Assembly (NCBI GenBank): GCA_031254445.1
Contig: JAIRUL010000178.1
Span: 1-6,313, forward strand
Length of the DNA stretch: 6,313 nt
Direction: 5' to 3'
Source: Chitinispirillales bacterium
Lineage (GTDB): Bacteria; Fibrobacterota; Chitinivibrionia; Chitinivibrionales; Chitinispirillaceae
This document shows positions 1-6,209 of the stretch, in pieces. The number at the start of each line of letters is the position of its first letter. The first letter of the stretch is position 1. The notes under the pieces are model-generated. The model worked only from the letters and a program-made list of their open reading frames with translations, searched no databases and was not told the origin of the DNA. Both the position numbers and the translations under genes were made by a program.

Positions 1-2
1 CT

Positions 3-3000
3 AAGGGCGGCGGCGCCGAAGTTATCAGGAACTACTTTCAGGTGGACAGCGTGAAGTATCTCGGCGATGTGGCTGCCGGAAGCGAAGTGACGGTGTTCAT
101 GAGCGGGCTTAACGGAATACGCGATTACTTAAACGCGTTGAACGGCGCGAGCGCCCAAACGGTTAGCATACTGTACAACCCCGGCAGCGCGGCAACCTCG
201 ATGCCAAACGCCGCCGGCACCGTCCCCATTGCCTTGCCGGCGTCGGGCAATGTTTACAGCGCTACCGTAACCGTGCCGAGCCCCTCCGACGCGCTCTACT
301 TTTTCAACGTTGCGACTACGTGGGTAATGAATGGCACCGCTCCGTTAGTTAGGGATACTACCTATTCCGCCGGTAAATCGGTATACCCGCGGAACCCCAA
401 GAACGCGATATTGAAGAATGGCTTCAGCATTGCGGTGGCGCTAAAATCGAGCAGCGCGTCCGGGCTCTCGTATGACCTCACGGTGGCAGGGCAGAACGAT
501 GAGCTTTTGACCCCGGGCGTAGATTACAAGCCGGCGGTTGACTCGGTGGGCATATGGTTCAGGAGGAACGGGTCAATGCCCGCGCTTAGCGGCAACGCTC
601 TCAATAGGGCCGCGGTCGGCGCCGCTGCCGATAGTTTGATGGTCTTCCCGCTTAGCCGCCTGCGTTCGAGCGGCGCGATAGGCTTTTCTACTAAGGCGGT
701 AGCGAATGCAACATTCGATACCGTCTATTTCGCCATAGCGCCGCGCTGGAAAGGGGCGGGCATAACCGACTCGATAGCCCGCGATCTCTATGTTACAACG
801 CGCAGCGAGCCGAACCCTAGCAGAAAGCAGCCCAACAACGATTGCTACCTCGACGCTGTTCAGGAAGATAAGCGCAGCCCTGTAGTAAATGCCGCGCTTC
901 GCACCTCCGAGCCGTTTAATGAAGTTGCGAGAACCGTTCTCGTCGAGTTCTCCTTAACGCCGTCTATGGCGGATATTATCAGTACCAAAAGTTACACGGC
1001 CGCCGAGGTCGAAAGCGGGTCGGCTGAATTTTCGCTCTCTAACGCCGCCTTTGCCGGCGAAGAGCGCTTAGTCTACTATAGGATAACCGTTTTGGGCGAC
1101 GACAGCGGGTTGCGCGCTGAGAATACAGGTTCGTTTACGGTGGGCCGCAAAGCCCCGTTGCCGCTTATAGGTTTCACGGCGACGCCGGTTGGCGGCACGC
1201 CGGACAAGGGGTGGTCGATGAGCTTGTCTTGGAACGCGGTAACGCCTGAGGCCAACGGCGTTGACGACCTCGCATCCTGCGAAATCCGCATCATTTACAG
1301 TGCAGACCCGATCACTGAGGCTACCGCGGATTTCACCGTCGCCGGCACGTACGCTGCCGTGGGGGCGGGCAGCAATTCGTATACCGTAAACGGGCTCGAA
1401 AAGGAGACCAACTACTGGTTTGCCGCCGTGCTGGCGGACGGCAGTTTAATGTCCGCTGCGGAGGTGCGCATGGAGAACACCGGTTCCGGCACCCTTGTAG
1501 CCAACATCGTGGAGATAGATTCCGTGCTGTTCAATAGCGACGCCGCGAATTTCAAGGTCTACTTTAGGCTTACGGAGAAAAATGAGAACCACACATACAG
1601 CTACTATGTGACGCTCGGCTCCGATGAAGTTTTGGCCGCCTCCGCCCCGCAGGCTTTTAGGATAAGCGCGGTGGACGCCGTCGATTCGCTCGTCACCGGC
1701 TCGCTTGGCTCGTCGCTTGTGTTCGATACAGTGTACACGGTTCATATGTATGTGTTCGACGCCGCCGGCAACGAGTCGCCGATTAGGAGCGTCGGCGCCG
1801 TGCGGATAGGCCCGTTTGAGAAGCAGACGATAATGGTCCCGATAGGCGGCGGTTCGGCGTCCGCGGACAACGGCGCGCTCAAGCTTTCCGCTGTTGGCTG
1901 GTCGGAGGGCTTGAACGCCGTCGCCGCGTGCACCACGGCGGTCTCCGCGTCTACAGCGGGGGCAAGCAAAGCCGGGTTCGAGTTTCTAGGCAATTACGGC
2001 TACAGCTACAAGGTGACAAACGATGCCGCGTGGGTGAACGTCATGGGGCCGTTCACGATAAGCATTGCGGCGGGCGAAATCCCGTCCCCGTACACGACGG
2101 ACGATGTTAGGATTTACCGTTGGAAAGAGGCAAACAACTATTGGGAGGTCGTCTACAACACGAAGTACGATAACGGGTACTTTACCGGCACCGCTATAGA
2201 CTCCGTTGGCAAAGAGGCAGGGAGCACGTACCGCCTTATGGTTAGCACAACGCGCCCTGCGATAACGCGCTTAACTACCGGTACTTTGGGGCCTGTGGAC
2301 GCAAGCAGAAGCTACAGCGAACATTATGATATAACGAGCGATGTCGGCAACTTCCGGATAAACATGATCGTCGGCCCGGCCGGCGAGTCGAGCCCATCAA
2401 TAATCGAACCGACCCCCTCCTCCGAAACAACGGGCACGAGGCGGAGCGTCACGTATGAAATCGGCACCAGCGTTCTCAGGGACGCCGCAAACAGGGGTGT
2501 TTTTGCATACTTAATCGCGACGGACGGCCGCAACTCGGACACGCTGAACAGCTCACGCCAGGTGTTGTCAACAAGCTACGGCGGCTTCCCCATTGCCGAT
2601 CAAAAGGAGAAAAAATGGTATCCTTTCGCCGCGCAGGTCGAGTTAGACGATAAGTCCGTTAGGAAAGCGCTAGGGGAATTCTACCACGACGACGACGAGT
2701 TCAAGACATACGATACGCTGTACCGCTTGTTCCGTTGGTACCAAACGCCGGACAATAGGAACGATCAAAACAAGTGGGTTGAATTCAAAAGCGATATCAA
2801 GAACGACTCTCTCTTTGACATGGAGCCCGGGCGCCTCATGTGGTTCAAGTCCGCGCAGTACACGCTCTTAGAATTTGGCTCCGCTACGAGCACGTCCTTG
2901 ACCGAGACCGTTGAGATTAGGCTTCCGGCGGAACAGTGGACTGATTTCGTGCTGCCTTTCCGCTTCAATATCTGCCTCGGCGATATACTGGAAGCCACCG

Positions 3001-4022
3001 TAGGCGCGGAAGGCAATATCGCGTTCTATAAGTGGATAGAGCCGCAGAGCAGCAAGCAGAAGCAAAGCTACATAACCGATATGATCATGCTCACGGGGGC
3101 GGATTCGATAGAGCTTAAAGGCGGAAGCGACCCGTACACCGTACACAACCAAAGCAAAAGCGACGTAATACTCCGCATACCGCCGAAGCCGTCGTTCTTG
3201 TCGAGCTACAGCGCGTCCAATAGGCGAAGCGCCGGATTATCCAAGACAGCCGCCGCCGCGCGGGCGCAGGCCGCAAACGACGTTTGGTACTACAAAATAC
3301 GCACCGGCACCGACAATGCGTCGGAACTCTCAAGCGTACTAGTTGGCTACAGCCAAACAGACCGGTCGTTCGCAGTCCCGCCCAGCTTCAACAACGAGGC
3401 CGTAGTGCTGGTAGACTCAGCCGGCGCGGAGATAGGCCACCACTTCGGCCCCGCGATAGCACGGGGGCGGAGCTACAGGCTCCGCTTCTACAACGACGAC
3501 AAGCAGAGGTCAACGTTCACATTCTACGCGCAGCCCAGCGCCAACGCCCCGAGCAATGCGCAAATCACCTTTGTGAAAGCGTCAACAGGAGAAATCCTAG
3601 GCAGCCGCGGCGCCTCCGCCCAGCAGAGCGTTAGCGTAGCCGGCATGTCGCACGAAGACGTCTTCATGATAGTTGGCAACAGCGCATACCGCGCCAAGAC
3701 AGCCGCCGGCCCCGCAGGCGCGAAGTTCAAAGTAAGCAGCATAAGCGTAAACAGAGCCGCAAGAAGCGCGCGCATAAATTACTACGTCCCCGCAGCAGGG
3801 ATAGACCGGGTAGAAGTGTCGATATACGACATAAAAGGTAGGCAACTGTGGAAAAATACCCAAAGGGTCAAGGCCGCCGCGTGGAACGTTACGGAGTGGA
3901 ACAGCAGGCAGTCAAAGAGGGGCGCGGTATCGGCTGGCCTTTACATAGTGCGGGTGAAAGCGGTAAACGGCACTGGCAGGGTGGTAGGGGTGGATAGTAA
4001 GAGGGTTACGTTTGCTAGGTAG
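3..4022 (+). CDS. Giant secreted/surface multidomain beta-sandwich protein with FlgD/T9SS-like C-terminal domain (5' partial)
   Basis: The frame is open from the left edge: 13 codons precede the first GTG (position 42), which has no well-placed ribosome binding site, so the N-terminus and any signal peptide lie outside the window. The 1,339 visible residues (numbered from position 3) are rich in Ser, Ala, Thr and Gly, with very few Cys and no membrane segment. Residues about 384-495 resemble a fibronectin type III domain (SLSW near the start, YTVNGLEKETNYWF near the end). The next block, to about residue 600, ends in DAAGNES, typical of bacterial Ig-like domains. Three later strands carry an [IL/A]-[FY]-[RK]-W signature. 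Residues about 1241-1339 form a FlgD-like Ig or T9SS-type sorting domain (YDIKGRQLW, WNSRQSKRGAVSAGLYIVRV). Inference: an exported, surface-attached or released structural or adhesive protein. No catalytic motif was recognised. The coding assignment is certain; the function is unknown. Confidence 0.88.
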   Translation, partial: KGGGAEVIRNYFQVDSVKYLGDVAAGSEVTVFMSGLNGIRDYLNALNGASAQTVSILYNPGSAATSMPNAAGTVPIALPASGNVYSATVTVPSPSDALYFFNVATTWVMNGTAPLVRDTTYSAGKSVYPRNPKNAILKNGFSIAVALKSSSASGLSYDLTVAGQNDELLTPGVDYKPAVDSVGIWFRRNGSMPALSGNALNRAAVGAAADSLMVFPLSRLRSSGAIGFSTKAVANATFDTVYFAIAPRWKGAGITDSIARDLYVTTRSEPNPSRKQPNNDCYLDAVQEDKRSPVVNAALRTSEPFNEVARTVLVEFSLTPSMADIISTKSYTAAEVESGSAEFSLSNAAFAGEERLVYYRITVLGDDSGLRAENTGSFTVGRKAPLPLIGFTATPVGGTPDKGWSMSLSWNAVTPEANGVDDLASCEIRIIYSADPITEATADFTVAGTYAAVGAGSNSYTVNGLEKETNYWFAAVLADGSLMSAAEVRMENTGSGTLVANIVEIDSVLFNSDAANFKVYFRLTEKNENHTYSYYVTLGSDEVLAASAPQAFRISAVDAVDSLVTGSLGSSLVFDTVYTVHMYVFDAAGNESPIRSVGAVRIGPFEKQTIMVPIGGGSASADNGALKLSAVGWSEGLNAVAACTTAVSASTAGASKAGFEFLGNYGYSYKVTNDAAWVNVMGPFTISIAAGEIPSPYTTDDVRIYRWKEANNYWEVVYNTKYDNGYFTGTAIDSVGKEAGSTYRLMVSTTRPAITRLTTGTLGPVDASRSYSEHYDITSDVGNFRINMIVGPAGESSPSIIEPTPSSETTGTRRSVTYEIGTSVLRDAANRGVFAYLIATDGRNSDTLNSSRQVLSTSYGGFPIADQKEKKWYPFAAQVELDDKSVRKALGEFYHDDDEFKTYDTLYRLFRWYQTPDNRNDQNKWVEFKSDIKNDSLFDMEPGRLMWFKSAQYTLLEFGSATSTSLTETVEIRLPAEQWTDFVLPFRFNICLGDILEATVGAEGNIAFYKWIEPQSSKQKQSYITDMIMLTGADSIELKGGSDPYTVHNQSKSDVILRIPPKPSFLSSYSASNRRSAGLSKTAAAARAQAANDVWYYKIRTGTDNASELSSVLVGYSQTDRSFAVPPSFNNEAVVLVDSAGAEIGHHFGPAIARGRSYRLRFYNDDKQRSTFTFYAQPSANAPSNAQITFVKASTGEILGSRGASAQQSVSVAGMSHEDVFMIVGNSAYRAKTAAGPAGAKFKVSSISVNRAARSARINYYVPAAGIDRVEVSIYDIKGRQLWKNTQRVKAAAWNVTEWNSRQSKRGAVSAGLYIVRVKAVNGTGRVVGVDSKRVTFAR
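1152..1487 (+). other. Fibronectin type III-like domain within the giant protein
   Basis: The translation shows the fn3 hallmarks in order: a Pro-rich entry strand (APLPLIGFTATP), the B-strand signature SLSWNAV, the C-strand EIRIIYS, and the E-F segment YTVNGLEKETNYWFAAVLAD, where the Leu and Tyr match the conserved fn3 core. Such domains usually act as spacers or carbohydrate- or protein-binding modules in extracellular bacterial proteins. The boundaries are approximate and were judged by eye. Confidence 0.6.
3723..4019 (+). other. C-terminal FlgD-like Ig / T9SS-type sorting domain of the giant protein
   Basis: The last ~99 residues contain INYYVPAAGIDRVEVSIYDIKGR, abbreviated here by its core VEVSIYDIKGRQLW, followed by TEWNSRQSKRGAVSAGLYIVRV and a Lys/Arg-ending tail. 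This matches the FlgD Ig pattern (W-[DN]-x-R-x(3-4)-G-x-x-V-x-[SA]-G-x-Y). It also overlaps with type IX secretion C-terminal domains, which share the fold and the G-x-Y-x-V-x-V ending. Family knowledge: such domains end many secreted proteins of Bacteroidota, Fibrobacterota and related phyla. I cannot decide between FlgD-like and true T9SS signal by eye. Confidence 0.65.
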
Positions 4023-4105
4023 GCATTAAAAGTCAAAATCTTAAAATTTTTTTTAGGGGCTGTCTCTCTGCCCCGTAACGCCCCGACGCATTATCCACCC
4101 CGCCC

Positions 4106-4144
4106 AAAAGCGCCCTCCCACCATAATAAGGGGAGGGCGCTTTT
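4106..4144. terminator. Bidirectional Rho-independent terminator between convergent genes
   Basis: A perfect 14-bp inverted repeat pairs 4106-4119 (AAAAGCGCCCTCCC) with 4131-4144 (GGGAGGGCGCTTTT) around an 11-nt loop. Read on the plus strand it ends in TTTTT then AATAT, a good U-tract, placed 84 nt after the stop of the giant gene. Read on the minus strand the hairpin is followed by TTTT then GGG, a shorter U-tract, 44 nt after the aminotransferase stop. It can therefore end both transcripts, more efficiently for the plus-strand gene. Confidence 0.9.
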
Positions 4145-4152
4145 TAATATGT

Positions 4153-4198
4153 GCGCCCACGGGGCGCGAAAAGCGGTACGTCAACAGCTATACCGCTT
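4153..4198 (-). terminator. Two small hairpins at the aminotransferase 3' end (possible accessory terminator)
   Basis: Arms 4171-4178 (AAGCGGTA) and 4191-4198 (TACCGCTT) pair over a 12-nt loop that contains the aminotransferase stop codon (4188-4190). On the minus strand the downstream arm runs into TTTTCG, a weak U-tract. A second 6-bp hairpin follows directly (GCGCCC 4153-4158 with GGGCGC 4162-4167, loop 3 nt). These could be an auxiliary terminator or 3'-end stabiliser upstream of the strong shared hairpin. The pairing is visible; the function is inferred. Confidence 0.4.
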
Positions 4199-5480
4199 CT
4201 TTCGCCGCATTATAGATATTATCAAACAATTTTTCTAATAATTCATATGGCGTAGACGAGAACGCAACGCGCAAGAGGTTGTCAAGGGCTATAACTCCGG
4301 TATCGTATTTGTCAAGCAATATTCTCCTAACCTCATCGGCTTTGCCGTTTTTTACTTCTAGGCACATGAAATATCCCGAATTAAACGGTAACGGCCGCAA
4401 ATATTCGCCGTATTCCTTGCGGTTATCCAAAATCTCCCGTATCTTCTTGTACCGCCGCCGCAAAACCTCGTACTTCTGCGCTTTCTCGGCTTCGTAAGAC
4501 GGCGTTTCGTAGGCTCGAAGCAGCAGCGCTTGGCCGAGGTTTGACGAGCTTGACGTGCTGCCCCTGATGCTCCCGCCGAGCTTCGACTCCATCGCCTTGT
4601 AGAACTCAGCGCCTCCGCGCGCGCAGCCGAAGGTCACAAAGCCTATCCGTAAGCCCCAAGCATAGTCTTCCTTAGTAGGGCCGTCAATCTTCACGGCCAA
4701 GACCCGCTCGTGCGCGCCGGCAAGAAGCGAGAAGATCGACTCGCGGAGGATGCCGCCCTCAAAGACCAAACCGAAGTAGGCGTCGTCGATGAGCGCCACG
4801 ATGTTGTTGCCCGCCTCCGCCGCTTCGACGACGGCATCCCGCACCGCATCAGCCTCCTCGACCGTAAGCGTGTAGCCGGTGGGGTTGTTAGGGAAGTTGA
4901 GTATGACGATCTTCTTGCCAGCGCCCCCGCCCAATAGCTTTTGGCGCAACGCCCCCGCGTTGAACCCGCCGCCGCCAAACATAGGGAACGCGTCGAACTC
5001 CGACCCGTAGGCGTAGTTGAAGACCAAGTTGTAGTTTTCCCAAAAGAGGTCGGGCGTTACTATCTTGTCGCCCCTATCGACAAACAGCGCCCCCGCCGCC
5101 GACAAACCGTGCGTGAGCGAGCTCGCTACGATGGGCGTGCTTATTCCCCCCTCACGCAACGCCGGATTTTTCTTGAGCATCATCCGCTTCCAAGCCCCGC
5201 GAATCTCCGGCTTGCCGAGGTTCGGCGCGTAAGCGAATAGGTTGGTGTCGCCCGAAACGACCTGCGAAGCCATAGAGGAGAGCCCGATGGTCGCCCCCTC
5301 GTCCTCAAGCGCCGTCCCTATGGTGGCGTTAATCCCCTTGCCCGACGCCTGCGCCGTCTGCGCCAAAATCCCCTTAGCGGGAAAGAATATCGCCCTCCCC
5401 CTCTCGGAGAGCATATCAAACACGTGTGGATTCGATTCGGCGATAACTTCGTTGATTTCGGCAGCTTGCGGGTCTAGCAT
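4188..5480 (-). CDS. PLP-dependent class I/II aminotransferase (fold type I)
   Basis: An intact 430-residue cytoplasmic enzyme that transfers an amino group between an amino acid and a 2-oxo acid using pyridoxal phosphate. Landmark residues follow the aspartate-aminotransferase order: W147/N149 in the PLP-ring region (PDLFWENYN), N198-N199-P200-T201-G202, D232 and Y235 (IDDAY), Schiff-base K270 (DGPTKEDYAWGLRIGF) with phosphate-binding R278 eight residues on, and R404 (LLRVAFSS) for the substrate carboxylate. The lysine lies in a G-x-T-K-E context instead of the common S-x-S-K. I associate this variant with a subfamily in spirochaetes and other anaerobes; the amino-acid specificity cannot be read from the sequence. 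A Gly-rich stretch (residues 169-188) precedes the NNPTG strand. Start: ATG at 5480 has an in-frame TAA two codons upstream (5484-5486), so it is the first possible start. The gene is monocistronic, convergent with the giant surface gene and divergent from the lpd remnant. Confidence 0.93.
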   Translation of the reverse strand: MLDPQAAEINEVIAESNPHVFDMLSERGRAIFFPAKGILAQTAQASGKGINATIGTALEDEGATIGLSSMASQVVSGDTNLFAYAPNLGKPEIRGAWKRMMLKKNPALREGGISTPIVASSLTHGLSAAGALFVDRGDKIVTPDLFWENYNLVFNYAYGSEFDAFPMFGGGGFNAGALRQKLLGGGAGKKIVILNFPNNPTGYTLTVEEADAVRDAVVEAAEAGNNIVALIDDAYFGLVFEGGILRESIFSLLAGAHERVLAVKIDGPTKEDYAWGLRIGFVTFGCARGGAEFYKAMESKLGGSIRGSTSSSSNLGQALLLRAYETPSYEAEKAQKYEVLRRRYKKIREILDNRKEYGEYLRPLPFNSGYFMCLEVKNGKADEVRRILLDKYDTGVIALDNLLRVAFSSTPYELLEKLFDNIYNAAKEAV

Positions 5481-5512
5481 TTGTTATTTTTTTGAAAGGG
5501 TGATCGGAGACT

Positions 5513-5554
5513 ATTATATAGATATAAGATAACATATTTTTCGATGGATGTCAA
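5513..5554 (-). promoter_or_regulatory. Sigma70-type promoter of the aminotransferase gene
   Basis: On the minus strand a perfect -35 TTGACA (5554-5549) is followed by exactly 17 bp and the -10 hexamer TATCTT (5531-5526), preceded by TGT as an extended -10. Transcription would start near 5519, giving a leader of about 40 nt before ATG 5480. A perfect TATAAT (5518-5513) lies just downstream without a -35 at proper spacing; it may be a second start or chance in AT-rich DNA. The leader (CACCCTTTCAAAAAAATAACA before ATG, about 20 nt) has no obvious Shine-Dalgarno sequence, as is common in Bacteroidota-like bacteria. Confidence 0.7.
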
Positions 5555-5618
5555 GGGGTAAATGTAACATAACAACGGGAAATGGCGAGTTATATTGTAT
5601 TAGGCTGACTACGGGGAC

Positions 5619-5655
5619 GGGGCAATATTGATTTGTTATTGCGCTTAATTGCCCC
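5619..5655. other. Pair of mutually exclusive hairpins in the divergent intergenic region
   Basis: GGGGCAAT (5619-5626) can pair perfectly with ATTGCCCC (5648-5655). Alternatively GCAATA (5622-5627) can pair with TATTGC (5637-5642) over a 9-nt loop. The two pairings share the same left arm and cannot form together. No U-tract follows on either strand, so neither is a standard terminator. They lie just upstream of the lpd remnant and could be relics of its 5' leader. Role unknown. Confidence 0.4.
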
Positions 5656-5670
5656 AAAATTACTAATTTT
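5656..5670. repeat. 15-bp AT-rich palindrome (AAAATTA-C-TAATTTT)
   Basis: Seven-base arms 5656-5662 and 5664-5670 are perfect inverted repeats around one central C. The shape fits a dimeric-regulator operator, and the position fits the start region of the decayed lpd gene. AT-rich palindromes also arise by chance, and no second copy was seen in the window. Confidence 0.35.
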
Positions 5671-6132
5671 ACGCCTTAGTGATAAGATCCAGGCCCGGGC
5701 GGGCGCGCGAAACTCGAAGCTACGGGGATGCGGGTAGACGGTTCGGGCTTTCGCTACGAAAACGTCTTCGGCGCGTCGCGTCGGGCGGCGGAGACACTCT
5801 CCAAGGGGGTGGCGTACCTGCTCAAAAAGAACAAGGTCGAGGTGATAGCTGGATCGGCGAGGGTCTTGTCGGGGCACGAGGTTGAGATGGGCGCGGGCGG
5901 GCGCAGGGTCGTCGCCAAGTCAATAATCGTTGCCACCGGCTCGCGCATCCTCTCGTCCGATGACGCGCTTATGATGAGAGAGCTGCCTAAACGCGCGCTA
6001 ATTGTCGGCGCGGAGGTGCATATCGCCGAGGCGGCGGAGAACATCCTGCCGAGCCTTGACGCGGAAGTCGCGGCGCTCGTCAAGCGGTCGTTTGTGAAGC
6101 GCGGGATGAAAATCCACAACTATGAACCGTAA
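5667..6132 (+). pseudogene. lpd: Collapsed dihydrolipoamide dehydrogenase (E3) gene remnant
   Basis: The 134-codon frame from ATG 5728 reads as ordered blocks of dihydrolipoamide dehydrogenase: AAETLSKGVAYLLKKNKVEV, AKSIIVATGSR, ILSSDDALMMRELPK, ALIVGA, EVHIAEAAENILPSLDAEV and KRSFVKRGMKIH. E3 is the FAD enzyme that reoxidises lipoamide in 2-oxoacid dehydrogenase and glycine-cleavage complexes; a full copy has about 460-480 residues. Missing pieces compared with the family: about 50 residues carrying the CxxxxC disulfide, about 13 residues after ATGSR (junction 5946/5947), about 16 residues with the NAD-binding GxGxxG motif after IVGA (junction near 6012/6013), and nearly everything after GMKIH, including the His-Glu catalytic pair. 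Upstream, 5667-5703 reads FYALVIRS, then after one extra A (5691) GPGG, matching the N-terminal FAD motif with a +1 frameshift. No ribosome binding site precedes ATG 5728. It cannot be an active reductase. An assembly artefact is the main alternative. Confidence 0.8.
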
Positions 6133-6209
6133 AACGTTCATTATCTATCGCCATGATGTATATTTAATTTTACTGTAGTCCTATTAAATCACTAACGACG
6201 GAGGATTCT
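6133..6209 (+). promoter_or_regulatory. AT-rich leader with Shine-Dalgarno GGAGG for the downstream exported protein
   Basis: GGAGG at 6200-6204 sits five bases before GTG 6210, a canonical ribosome binding site that fixes the start. The upstream 60 bases are AT-rich and hold a possible -10 TATATT (6159-6164) with a poor -35 (TTCATT 6137-6142, 16-bp spacer). The ribosome binding site is solid; the promoter is only a guess. Confidence 0.55.

Noticed and set aside
42..44. GTG at 42 as the true start of the giant protein
   Set aside because: Thirteen sense codons precede it to the window edge, there is no suitably spaced ribosome binding site and no signal peptide follows, so the gene is simply cut by the window.
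3284..3634. 116-codon plus-strand frame inside the giant gene
   Set aside because: Arg/Gln-rich shadow translation with no initiation signal; the host frame is continuous through the whole region.
4043..4074. T8 run with the hairpin GGGGC/GCCCC (4056-4060 with 4070-4074) as a terminator
   Set aside because: The T-run lies before the 5-bp hairpin on the plus strand, and on the minus strand the hairpin is followed by A residues, so the terminator order is wrong on both strands.
4023..4187. Possible small RNA or tRNA gene in the convergent gap
   Set aside because: No cloverleaf or conserved RNA motif is visible; the hairpins are explained by termination.
4691..5240. Open frames on either strand inside the aminotransferase gene (4691-4978 minus, 4941-5240 plus)
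   Set aside because: Their translations are Arg/Ala-rich and low in motif content, as expected for shadows of a GC-rich gene whose real frame has all PLP-binding residues.
5754..6119. 121-codon open frame antisense to the lpd remnant
   Set aside because: It is the mirror of a GC-rich coding frame, has no ribosome binding site or recognisable motif, and the plus strand reads as an E3 remnant.
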